This document shows, piece by piece, positions 1 to 7,583 of a stretch of DNA of 64,000 nt; position 1 is the stretch's first letter; each line of letters begins with the position of its first letter. The position numbers and the translations under genes are program-made. The stretch comes from Saprospiraceae bacterium (lineage in GTDB: Bacteria > Bacteroidota > Bacteroidia > Chitinophagales > Saprospiraceae): NCBI GenBank assembly GCA_958295895.1, contig CATQHI010000002.1, forward strand, positions 124,001 through 188,000. The letters run 5' to 3'. The notes under the pieces are model-generated. The model ran no database searches and was not told the origin of the DNA. It was given only the letters and a program-made list of their open reading frames with translations.

Positions 1-782
1 GGCACGCCGAGCACGCTGGCTTGCAGTAGGAGCTTAGGCATGTTGCCCCGCCCGATGCCGGTGAAGTACAGCGAGTTCTTCTTCTTCACGTTCCACAGCG
101 GCGGGGTATCGGTGCCGATGTTGTAGTCCCACATGGCGTAGAGCGGGTCGCCGACGTAGGTCAGGTCGTCCGGATCGCGGTGCATCATACAGGCCTCGGC
201 CAGGCGGAAGGCGGGGTTCGCGCCGGGCTGAGTCACCTTTACTTTCGGGGCCATGGCCTTGAAGTAGCGGCCGAAGTCCTCGAAGGCCACCGTCTGCGGG
301 TCGTCCTTTTTGTACCCCAGTGCCATGCCGAGGCGCATCACGGTACCCATAGGTTTCATGTTGGCTTCCCACTCCGCCCAGCTATTGCCGAGGCCGAGCA
401 CGAGCTGTCCGTCGACCTCCCCGGCGTGGCAGGTGAAGCAGTTGCCGTTGGCTACCTCTGCGCCGTTCGGAGCGATGAAGGCGGTCATGTAGTAGGGCAG
501 TCCCTCGCTAAGGCTATCGCGCACGAAGGGCATCGAATCTACCCCCGGCATCTTCGGCGCCTGCTTCTGCATGATCTTTAGGGGAATACCGCTGCCGATG
601 TAGTCGCCGTGCACGAGGTAATCGAAGCCGGCCACCGGATCGCCATCCGTAGGCTGTGGCGAGGGCGGGATGACCATTGACTTATACGGCGTTGCACTCA
701 CCGGCACCACATCGGTCAGGGGACGGTAGGTGTTACAGGCTACCAGCAGGGCCAGACAAAAGAAGACAAGGAGTTTACGCAC
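1..782 (-). CDS. c-type cytochrome lipoprotein, partial (C-terminus outside window)
   Basis: The visible 260 residues begin with a GTG start at 782; an in-frame TAA lies just upstream and no ATG is available. The N-terminus is a lipoprotein signal (LALLVAC, Cys16), so the protein should sit in the outer envelope. One haem c site, CFTCH, is at residues 115-119. Later text (TPPLWNVKKKNSLYFTGIG) resembles the peroxidase-like and RoxA-like dihaem cytochromes, whose second haem site would lie beyond the window edge. I therefore infer a secreted dihaem oxidoreductase, but its substrate cannot be named. It is transcribed away from the TonB-domain gene that ends at 882. Confidence 0.75.
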   Translation of the reverse strand, partial: MRKLLVFFCLALLVACNTYRPLTDVVPVSATPYKSMVIPPSPQPTDGDPVAGFDYLVHGDYIGSGIPLKIMQKQAPKMPGVDSMPFVRDSLSEGLPYYMTAFIAPNGAEVANGNCFTCHAGEVDGQLVLGLGNSWAEWEANMKPMGTVMRLGMALGYKKDDPQTVAFEDFGRYFKAMAPKVKVTQPGANPAFRLAEACMMHRDPDDLTYVGDPLYAMWDYNIGTDTPPLWNVKKKNSLYFTGIGRGNMPKLLLQASVLGV

Positions 783-847
783 TTGGTTGGATTAGGGCAA
801 TCGTACCAAGGAAACGTCGGCGGCGGGGCAGGGTTGCGAGTTGCCTT

Positions 848-865
848 GCACCTGCGGCCCCGCCC
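848..865 (-). repeat. dispersed 18-mer, perfect copy
   Basis: The minus strand reads GGGCGGGGCCGCAGGTGC exactly. It lies between the cytochrome gene (start 782) and the TonB-domain gene (end 882). This is one of five perfect copies in the window. Confidence 0.85.
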
Positions 866-881
866 TTTGTCGGGTGGGTAC

Positions 882-1544
882 CTATTCCCCGCAGCCGGCG
901 CCGTGGAAGGAAATCGGGATGGCCATGGGAAAATTGACCACCTCGCCACTGCGGGTACCTGGCGTCCACCGCACACCCCGTTCGACCAGCAAGTTTACAA
1001 TACGTAGGGCTTCCTCGATATTACGCTGGTCCTGTCCGGCGATAACGTCCACGTCAAGGATCAGGCCAGTTTCGCGGTGTATGACAAAGCTGATACCTAC
1101 CCGTTCGCGCTTCGAGCCCGCGGGTTCTACCTTGTTGGCGTCTATGAATGCCGCCAGCCGTTTAAAGCCACAAAATACCCGCTCTTCATAGTTGGCCTCC
1201 TGCTCACAGCCCGGGTAGATCGGCAGCGTCAGCTCATCCACCGGCGGCAACTCCGGGCGGGGCCGCTGGATGCTACAGTCGTTGAAGAGGAAGAAGGTGG
1301 CGTAGATGAGCTCCGTCCGTACCTCCTGCTCCATTTGCACTTCCAGGTACAGCTCGGCGAATCCTTCCGTGGGGCCTACTTGCCGGATCGGTTCTACTTC
1401 CACCAGTGGCGTGATCGGCGGAGGTAGCAGGGTCTGGCGAGCGGCCTCCGGTGCCTGCTGGAAGCCCCAGGCCAGTACGGTAAGTAGCAGGGCAAGGAGT
1501 AGGCCGGTGGTGAGGAAGTGGGAGGGGAGGTGGGGACGGGGCAT
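882..1544 (-). CDS. membrane-anchored protein with TonB C-terminal-like domain
   Basis: 220 residues with one N-terminal membrane segment (about residues 11-28), a proline-rich stretch (LLPPPITPLVEVEP), and a C-terminal half resembling the TonB/TolA C-terminal fold common in Bacteroidota. It has a motif IYPGCEQEANYEERVFCGFK that is closely echoed in the next gene (IFPGC..ANY.ER..C..K), so the two look like paralogues. TonB C-terminal domains contact outer-membrane receptors or serve in sensor proteins. No ExbB/ExbD genes are nearby, so a role in energised uptake is only an inference. Confidence 0.7.
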   Translation of the reverse strand: MPRPHLPSHFLTTGLLLALLLTVLAWGFQQAPEAARQTLLPPPITPLVEVEPIRQVGPTEGFAELYLEVQMEQEVRTELIYATFFLFNDCSIQRPRPELPPVDELTLPIYPGCEQEANYEERVFCGFKRLAAFIDANKVEPAGSKRERVGISFVIHRETGLILDVDVIAGQDQRNIEEALRIVNLLVERGVRWTPGTRSGEVVNFPMAIPISFHGAGCGE

Positions 1545-1596
1545 GGGCTTGCGGGTGTGGTAGCTAAGTTACGGGGAAAGTAGCTAACGGTACGAA

Positions 1597-1641
1597 GCTG
1601 CCTCCGGCAGCGGTAGCAACATGCAGCCTCTGGCTGCGCTG
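1597..1641. repeat. composite intergenic repeat, copy 1
   Basis: GCTGCCTCCGG (1597-1607) is followed by GCAGCCTCTGGCTGCGCTG (1623-1641). The same two blocks occur in the same order at 29346-29422. After both copies comes a similar ..CCAC.GATT.. stretch, so the repeat unit may be nearer 100 bp. The surrounding gap (1545-1760) has no gene. Confidence 0.65.
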
Positions 1642-1760
1642 GGTAGGGCAGCTCCGGTGCGGGTTTTGAACCACAGATTAAGAAGCCGCTGCGTTACTTC
1701 GGCGGCAAGGCACTATAGGCTCGGACCAAAGGCCGCTCTACCCTGGCGGGTCGCTCCGTA

Positions 1761-2126
1761 CTATACCGTAGCAGCCAGTTTAAACTTGATCGGCAACTTA
1801 AACTCATAGGCCACCGCCTCCCCTTCCTTCGTAGCCGGCATCCAAACCGGGTGCTCCTCCAGCATCTGCCGCACCACCCGTAGGGCTTCCTCATCTAAAG
1901 CGGTATGTACTCCGCGGCCCAACTCAGGTTCTCCCACCTTACCCGTCGCGTCGACTGCGAACTTCACTACTACCAGCCCCTCTACGTCGCCAGCACGTGC
2001 TTTGGGTGGATAGGTTATATGGTTATAGAGATATTCTAGCAGCTTTTTGTCCGCACACTCTCTGCGCTCGGAATAGTTGGCCATATCCCCGCAGCCGGGG
2101 AAGATAGGAAATTCGTCTACTGTCAT
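1761..2126 (-). CDS. TonB C-terminal domain protein, no membrane anchor seen
   Basis: 121 residues, consisting almost wholly of a TonB C-terminal domain: a PGC/ANY/ER entry motif, then YPPKARAGDVEGLVVVKFAVD and a final strand KLPIKFK. Family members usually carry an N-terminal membrane segment and proline linker. None is readable upstream of the ATG at 2126, so this is either a soluble domain or a gene whose 5' part is lost. It is probably a paralogue of the neighbour at 882-1544. Confidence 0.65.
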   Translation of the reverse strand: MTVDEFPIFPGCGDMANYSERRECADKKLLEYLYNHITYPPKARAGDVEGLVVVKFAVDATGKVGEPELGRGVHTALDEEALRVVRQMLEEHPVWMPATKEGEAVAYEFKLPIKFKLAATV

Positions 2127-2199
2127 AGCGGAGTATTTTTACGTACGATGCCTACAGCCTCATTTTTGGTGGGCCGGTGCCCAAGAATATTTAGTAGCG

Positions 2200-2610
2200 C
2201 TATCCGCAACAGGTATTTTGCTCACTCCGAGCCCCCTCGCCGTAGACCGTGGAACCCCCGTAGGTATGAAATGCCTCCCACTCCACCCCCTGCGGATCGC
2301 TGATCCAGGCCTTTTCACTCCGGGCGTAGCAGCAGGTGGTGTGGCCCTCTTTGTACACCTCGCCGCGGGCGGTGACCATACGGCCGTAGACCTCGTGTAG
2401 CTCCTCCGGGCTATCGACCTGGATGCCGAGGTGCTCGATGCCCGCGGCGGTTTTAGCGGTGGAGATGGCGAAATTGACTTTCGGGTCGTCGAGCTGCCAC
2501 TTGGCGTAGTCGGCCTTGGTGACGGTGGGCGGGGCGGCGAAGAGGGTCTGGTAGAAGTCGATGCTCCGGGCTAGGTCGGTGACCTTGAGGTGGACGTGGA
2601 AGCGTTTCAT
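2200..2610 (-). CDS. CadI/ArsI-type VOC metalloenzyme
   Basis: 136 residues, one vicinal-oxygen-chelate domain. The ATG at 2610 is chosen because the protein then starts MKRFHVHLKV, as in the CadI/ArsI family. Visible family marks are the first metal His in RFHVH, the second in EHLGIQ, the Glu in VEWEAFH, and the vicinal cysteines in HTTCCYARS that bind trivalent arsenic in ArsI; a second CC is near the C-terminus. ArsI cleaves the C-As bond of trivalent organoarsenicals with Fe(II), and CadI is metal-induced. In other genomes the gene lies in ars operons; here its neighbour is a broken ECF sigma gene. The family is clear, but the arsenic or cadmium substrate is not proven. Confidence 0.8.
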   Translation of the reverse strand: MKRFHVHLKVTDLARSIDFYQTLFAAPPTVTKADYAKWQLDDPKVNFAISTAKTAAGIEHLGIQVDSPEELHEVYGRMVTARGEVYKEGHTTCCYARSEKAWISDPQGVEWEAFHTYGGSTVYGEGARSEQNTCCG

Positions 2611-2680
2611 GGTGGTGGTTTTTTTAGGGAGTAGACCGGGCGGGGTGGGAAAAGACGCAGGATGTTGGAAAAATTTTTCC

Positions 2681-2748
2681 GTAGCGACGGCTTTAGCCGT
2701 CACGCTGCCCATACTAACAAGTAGCATGACGGCTGAAGCCGTCGCTAC
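2681..2748. repeat. 22-bp inverted repeat
   Basis: The arms at 2681-2702 (starting GTAGCGACGGCTTTAGCCGT) and 2727-2748 are complementary with one mismatch and are separated by 24 nt. Each arm is itself partly palindromic. The right arm lies inside the 3' end of the decayed sigma gene and supplies its last codons, so it probably arrived after the gene. Confidence 0.8.
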
Positions 2749-3336
2749 AGCAAGCACGAATCGCAAAATCCACCGGTCGGCCGTCCTTATCTAGCTCCAG
2801 ATGGCTGCACTCCACGATCTTCTCGCGCAGCATGACCCGCGCCCGCTGGATGCGGCTCTTGACGGCGCTGAGGCCCAGCCCTAGTTGGTCGGCAATGTCC
2901 TGCTGCTTCATACCCTCCAGATCGGCTAGACGTAGCGGGGTGGCGTAATGCTCGGGGAGGAGGCGAAGGAGCGGACGGAGATAGGGCTCCATCTGCTGCC
3001 ACACGTCGGTGGTAGCATCGCCCTCAGCGGGTGGGTGTTGCCCTTGCCATTCCCTCTGCACCTGGCTTACATCTAGGGCCCCTACCCCAGATGACGCAGC
3101 CCCCTTTGCTTTATGATGGTCGGCCAGGACGTTGCGGGAGATCTAATAGAGCCAGGCGCGGACGTTGCGCACCTCGATGTCGGAGCAGCAGGCGTTGACG
3201 ACTTTGAGCAGGACGCGCTGGGTGAGCTCCTCGGCGGGAGTGCTGCATCTTGAACCTTGCTGTGGAGGTAGGACTGGAGGGCCTGCCGGTACGCGAGCCA
3301 TAACTCACTTGCCTGCTGGTACTTGGCTATTTTCAT
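2714..3336 (-). pseudogene. ECF sigma factor (SigZ-like), decayed
   Basis: The reading starts MKIAKYQQASELWLAYRQAL and resumes in another frame as TPAEELTQRVLLKVVNACC and RAWLY*ISRNVLADHHK, then region 4 (LPEHYATPLRLADLEGMKQQDIADQLGL...AVKSRIQRARVML). Three faults are visible: a one-base frame loss near 3245, a TAG replacing the Gln expected in region 2 near 3143, and a C-terminus rewritten by the inverted repeat at 2727-2748. SigZ-like proteins normally end in a short Cys-rich tail after VECSHLEFD. A copy of a dispersed 40-mer lies in the linker. Unlike most broken genes here, these faults are not simple homopolymer slips. It probably once regulated the CadI-like neighbour. Confidence 0.7.
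3063..3102 (+). repeat. dispersed 40-mer, copy 1
   Basis: This 40-nt stretch (GGCTTACATC then GGGCCCCTACCCC then TGACGC) matches the minus strand of 40945-40984 at 34 of 40 positions. It lies within the linker between regions 2 and 4 of the decayed sigma gene. Confidence 0.6.
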
Positions 3337-3403
3337 GGCGCTGTTGGGTTATTGCCGTACTCAGCAGACGCGTGCTAACGCAAGGAAGTTCTAACTTCAC
3401 AAA

Positions 3404-4300
3404 ATGCACCGTAGAACCTTTGTCCGCAACGCTTCCCTCACCGGACTGGCCGGAATGACCCGAATGCCAATGCTCAATTCCTCCCCCCGCTACCCACTTG
3501 GCTACCAGTTGTTTTCCGTGCGGGAGGCGATGGCCGATGATCCGGAAGCTACGCTGCGGGCCCTCCGGGACATGGGCTACCGCCACTTCGAGATCTACGG
3601 CTTCGATGCGGAACAGCTAGCCTACTACGGCTACTCCGCCGCCGCGTTTCGCGAGCTGCTCGACGAACTGGAACTCTCCGTGACCAGCGGGCACTACAGC
3701 TTTCACCCCCTGATCGACCGGGACCTAGACGCCCTAGACCGCTACGTAGATCGCTGTATCGAAGGGGCCACCGCCCTGGGTAGCCCCTACATCACCTGGC
3801 CCTGGCTTGCCCCCGAACAACGTAACGCGGCCACTTTCGCCCGCCTACCCGATTTGCTCAATCGGATCGGCGAACGGGTCACGGCAGCCGGCCTGGGGTT
3901 TGCCTACCACAACCACGGCTTCGAGTTCGAGGAATATGAAGGGCAGACCGGTATGGAAACTATTCTTCGCGGCACCGATCCGGCACTCGTCAAGCTGCAA
4001 CTCGATATGTACTGGGTTATGCACGCCGCCACGACGACGCCTAAGGAGCTTGTCGCCAATCACCCCGGCCGCATCGTTATGTGGCACATCAAGGACCTTC
4101 ACCCGGTCTCCCGCGATTACGCGGAGCTGGGTAGTGGTACCATCAATTACCTCAATGTACTACCCGACCCGGAGACCTCCGGGCTACAACACCTATACAT
4201 CGAGCAGGGCGGCAATTTCTCAGAATCTTCCCTGCGCAGCGCGGCGGTGAGTGCGCGTTACTACCAGGAGCAGCTCGCGGCGCTCGTCGAGGCTACTTAG
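3404..4300 (+). CDS. exported sugar phosphate isomerase/epimerase (AP endonuclease 2 family TIM barrel)
   Basis: 298 residues. A twin-arginine signal is visible (RRTFVRNASLTGLAG, residues 3-17), so the folded enzyme is probably exported by Tat. The body is the xylose-isomerase-like TIM barrel, with the usual metal-site strands YHNH (168-171), LDMYW (200-204), HIKD (228-231) and EQGG (267-270). Such proteins isomerise or epimerise keto-sugars, or act on inositol derivatives, with a divalent metal. No pathway genes are adjacent, so the substrate is unknown. It is convergent with the TPR gene. Confidence 0.8.
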   Translation: MHRRTFVRNASLTGLAGMTRMPMLNSSPRYPLGYQLFSVREAMADDPEATLRALRDMGYRHFEIYGFDAEQLAYYGYSAAAFRELLDELELSVTSGHYSFHPLIDRDLDALDRYVDRCIEGATALGSPYITWPWLAPEQRNAATFARLPDLLNRIGERVTAAGLGFAYHNHGFEFEEYEGQTGMETILRGTDPALVKLQLDMYWVMHAATTTPKELVANHPGRIVMWHIKDLHPVSRDYAELGSGTINYLNVLPDPETSGLQHLYIEQGGNFSESSLRSAAVSARYYQEQLAALVEAT

Positions 4301-4310
4301 CCAGTGCTTC

Positions 4311-6113
4311 TTACTGGACCGCGTCGCCGCGCAGCGCCCGGTACCTCTTACGCGCCTCGACGGCTAGGATACTATTACTGTAGTCGATGAATAGTGTCTC
4401 GTAGAGCTCCTGGGCCTTCACCTTATCGTTGAGGGGCTCCTCGTAGAGTCCGGCCAGGGCAAAGAGGGCGTTGTCGAGGCGGATGCTCTCGGGGTAGGTG
4501 TCGACGACGTGCTGGTACTGCTCGGCGGCCTTGTCGTACTGGCGCAGCTTCTGGTAGATCTTGCCGCGCAGGTAGACCACATCGTCCTCCAGGTCGTGAC
4601 CGGGGAAGTCCTTGACGAGCTTGTCGAGGGTAGCAAAGGCTTCACCGTAGCGATTCTGAAAGAGGAGAAGCTCGGCGTCGGCGTAGGTCTGTAGGGCGAC
4701 GGCGGTGGTATCGAGGCCGAGGTTGTCCATGATGAAAACCGACAGATCGAGGGCATCGTTAGCGATAAGACGGGAGGTGGAGGCCTTGAGCACGTCGAAC
4801 TGCGACTGCGCCCACTCGAAGTCCCCGCGGAAGTAGCTCAGGCGGGCATTGCGGAAGCGAGCCTCGTGGCCGAGCAGATCCTCCTTAAATTGCTTATCGA
4901 CCTGGCTATACAGCAGCGTCGACTCCCACACCTCGCCCTGCATGAGGTAGTAGTCGGCCAGGGCCAGCTTAGCGCGGGCACGGACGGTCTCGTTGACGCC
5001 GTTAAGGTCGACGATATCCTTGAGGATGCCGGTGGCTTTGTCGAGGTCATTGAGGTAAAGGGCCTCCAGCTCGGCCAGCTGAATGGCAATGCGGGCCGAG
5101 GCCGGATTATTACCGAACTGCTGGAGAAAGTCGAGGTAAGCGGCCTCCAAGATGCGTAGGTCCTCCTCGGTGTAGGCGTAGCCGTCCGTGATGGCGCGGC
5201 GGCGGGTGAGCAGCCCCTCCCGCTTGGCCTCGAGGTAGTAGGGGGAGGCGGGGTCCTTGTTCTCCACGATGTAGTCGAAGGCGTCGATGGCCGCCTCGTA
5301 ATCGTCGGCGTTGCCGGCCAGGATGCCGAGGTCGAAGACGCGCTCGCCGTTCTCACCGAGCCGCTTATCGAGGGCGCGGGCCTGGCGTAGGGCACCCTTG
5401 TAGTCCTTGTTCTGGATGAGCACCCAGCCTAGCATTTCGGGGTAGAGGGGATTGTCCTTCCGGTCCTCCTGGATGCGGGCGTAGAGTTGCTTTTGAGCCT
5501 CCAGCAGTCCGTCGGCGTCGAGGAAGCGCTGGAAGTAGGTCTGCACGTTGCGCATCCGCTCCGGATCGTCGACCAGGGCATCGAGGTAGCTAGTGATCAT
5601 AGACGCGGTGGCCCCCTTGCGGCGGTAGAGGTCGCCGAGGTTGAAGGCGAAAGAGGTATCGTCCTTGATCAGCTTACTGCCGCGCTCGTAGACTTCGATG
5701 GCCTGATCGTACTTCGTGAGTTGCACGAAGGCATTGGCCAGTTGGGTGATCTGAAAGCGGTCAGCCCGTAACTCCTTGATGGCCTCGCGGTACTGCTTCT
5801 GGGCCCCGTCAGTATCGCCCCGCTGCTCTAGCAACTGGCCGTAGGTGACGTAGAGCGTGAGCTCGTCGGGCGTGCGCTTAAGTTGCTTTTTGAGCACCTT
5901 CTCCGCCTCGTCGTAGCGGCGCAGGCTCATCAGACTGCTCACGTAGCGGTCGAAGTAGAAGGTATTGTAGTTCTCTTCGGCCAAAGCTAGATAGAGCTCG
6001 GCAGCCTTTTCGTACTCGCCGTCCATGTAGTACTGCTGGGCAAGCTGGTTACTCTGGGCGGTCAGGCCCAGGGAGGTACCGACGATAAGTAGAAGGAGCA
6101 GCTGACGAAGCAT
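4311..6113 (-). CDS. periplasmic TPR-repeat protein
   Basis: 600 residues with a cleavable signal peptide (LLLLLIVGTSLGLTAQ) followed by tetratricopeptide repeats over nearly the whole length. Clear units include YYMDGEYEKAAELYLALAE near the start, YGEAFATLDKLVKDFPGHD and YDKAAEQYQHVVDTYPES near the end. No catalytic domain is visible. Proteins of this shape act as scaffolds in the periplasm or at the outer membrane of Bacteroidota. It lies 21 nt downstream of the aminopeptidase gene on the same strand and may be cotranscribed with it. Confidence 0.75.
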   Translation of the reverse strand: MLRQLLLLLIVGTSLGLTAQSNQLAQQYYMDGEYEKAAELYLALAEENYNTFYFDRYVSSLMSLRRYDEAEKVLKKQLKRTPDELTLYVTYGQLLEQRGDTDGAQKQYREAIKELRADRFQITQLANAFVQLTKYDQAIEVYERGSKLIKDDTSFAFNLGDLYRRKGATASMITSYLDALVDDPERMRNVQTYFQRFLDADGLLEAQKQLYARIQEDRKDNPLYPEMLGWVLIQNKDYKGALRQARALDKRLGENGERVFDLGILAGNADDYEAAIDAFDYIVENKDPASPYYLEAKREGLLTRRRAITDGYAYTEEDLRILEAAYLDFLQQFGNNPASARIAIQLAELEALYLNDLDKATGILKDIVDLNGVNETVRARAKLALADYYLMQGEVWESTLLYSQVDKQFKEDLLGHEARFRNARLSYFRGDFEWAQSQFDVLKASTSRLIANDALDLSVFIMDNLGLDTTAVALQTYADAELLLFQNRYGEAFATLDKLVKDFPGHDLEDDVVYLRGKIYQKLRQYDKAAEQYQHVVDTYPESIRLDNALFALAGLYEEPLNDKVKAQELYETLFIDYSNSILAVEARKRYRALRGDAVQ

Positions 6114-6134
6114 AGCGGACGGGGGTTGTCCCCC

Positions 6135-7454
6135 TCAAACGGAGCCGAGGGTCCGACAGTTGTCCGCCGTTACTACTACATTGTCTTCCAGCCGTATACC
6201 CCCGAAGTCGCGGTAGGCCGCCAGCGCATCGTAATCGATAAACTCGGTGTGCATTCCCTCCGCCCGCCAGCGGTCCGTCAGGATCGGTATGAAGTAAATT
6301 CCCGGCTCCACCGTGATGGTAAAACCCTCCTCCAGTCGCCGCCCCAGCCGCAGGTTGCGGGTGCCGAACTGCTCGCTGCGCCGAAACTCCGCGTCGTAGC
6401 CGACCAGGTCTTCCCCCAGGTCCTCCATATCGTGGACGTCCAGTCCGATCATGTGCCCCAGTCCGTGGGGGTAAAAGAGGGCGTGGGCACCGGCCGCTAC
6501 GGCGTCTTCCGTACTGCCCTTCATCAGGCCGAGGTCCTTGAGCCCGTCGGTAATGATGCGCGCCGAAAGGTCGTGCAGCTCGCGGTACGGCACCCCGGGT
6601 TTGATCTCCTCGATCACCCGCCGCTTGGCCTCAGCGACGATGTCGTACACCGCCCGCTGCTGTTCGGTCATTTCCGCCCCCACCGCGAAGGTGCGCGTGA
6701 TGTCTCCGGCGTAGCCCGTGTCGGTCTCCGCCCCCGCGTCGATCAGCAGCAGGTCCCCCTGCCGCAGCACGTTGCCGTGGGCGTGGTTGTGCAGGATGTG
6801 TCCGTCGCGACTCACGATCGCGGAATACGCCAGCCGTCCCCCGGCTCCGATGGCAAGCCCCTCGAGAATACCGGCCACCTCGGCCTCCCGCATCCCCGGC
6901 TTTGCACCCGCGCGTGCCGCCCGGTGCATCTCCATGCTGATCTGCACGGCCCGGTCCATCTCGGCGATCTCCTCGGCGCTCTTGTACGACCGTAGGCTGA
7001 TTACGGCCCGGATCAACTCCTCACTCGGCCGGGCGGAGTGATTTACGCAGCGGCGTAGCACCCGCCGTCGCTCCTCGCGGTAGAGGGGCAGGTAATGGAC
7101 CACCTCGGCCATCGCTACCGCCCCGAAAGCTTCGTTGCGGCTACCTCCTACGGTCAGTCCGACCTGCTGTGCCAGTTCGGCCAGGCTTGGCTGTTCGCCC
7201 ATCCAGATCGTATCGTCGAGCGTCGCCTCATCACCATAGAGCAGGCCTTCCCCGGTCTCGGCGTCGATGGTCAGCAGCAGGTCCGGCCGGTTCAGCCCGG
7301 CGAAGTAGCGGAAGGTCGAGTCCTGCCGGAAGGGGTAGGCATTGCCGCGGTAGTTCATGGGTGCCTCCCCGTTGCCGGGTAAGAGAATAAGGCCGGTGGG
7401 GAGGCGGTCGGCGAGCTGCTTACGGCGCTGGGTGTAGGTGGGTGCGGGAAACAT
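6135..7454 (-). CDS. pepP: Xaa-Pro aminopeptidase (M24B, aminopeptidase P family)
   Basis: 439 residues from ATG 7454. An in-frame ATG at 7514 exists, but it would add a peptide (MLHLRPRPSLF) that is only the dispersed 18-mer read as protein, so I reject it. The N-terminal domain (TYTQRRKQLADRL, FRYFAGLNRPD) precedes the pita-bread catalytic domain. Metal ligands are visible in DAGAETDTGYAGD, HGLGHMIGLDVHD, TVEPGIYF and RLEDNVVV. It removes N-terminal residues preceding proline using two divalent metal ions and is probably cytoplasmic, as no signal peptide is seen. Confidence 0.9.
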   Translation of the reverse strand: MFPAPTYTQRRKQLADRLPTGLILLPGNGEAPMNYRGNAYPFRQDSTFRYFAGLNRPDLLLTIDAETGEGLLYGDEATLDDTIWMGEQPSLAELAQQVGLTVGGSRNEAFGAVAMAEVVHYLPLYREERRRVLRRCVNHSARPSEELIRAVISLRSYKSAEEIAEMDRAVQISMEMHRAARAGAKPGMREAEVAGILEGLAIGAGGRLAYSAIVSRDGHILHNHAHGNVLRQGDLLLIDAGAETDTGYAGDITRTFAVGAEMTEQQRAVYDIVAEAKRRVIEEIKPGVPYRELHDLSARIITDGLKDLGLMKGSTEDAVAAGAHALFYPHGLGHMIGLDVHDMEDLGEDLVGYDAEFRRSEQFGTRNLRLGRRLEEGFTITVEPGIYFIPILTDRWRAEGMHTEFIDYDALAAYRDFGGIRLEDNVVVTADNCRTLGSV

Positions 7455-7491
7455 AAGGGTTACGGGTTGGTCGGGGTGCGGGAAAAGCGAA

Positions 7492-7509
7492 GGGCGGGGC
7501 CGCAGGTGC
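7492..7509 (+). repeat. dispersed 18-mer, perfect copy
   Basis: It matches all 18 positions and lies in the divergent gap between the aminopeptidase (start 7454) and helicase (start 7584) genes. Read on the minus strand it creates the false N-terminal extension of the aminopeptidase. Confidence 0.85.
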
Positions 7510-7583
7510 AGCACAAGGTAAGAAGAGCAACGTCCCGGTCACTCAGGTGTAGAACTCGTCCGGCCTATCCCCGTTCCCTACTC

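Noticed and set aside
7455..7514. N-terminal extension of the aminopeptidase (MLHLRPRPSLF...)
   Set aside because: It is the dispersed 18-mer read as protein and has no counterpart in the family; ATG 7454 gives the normal N-terminus.
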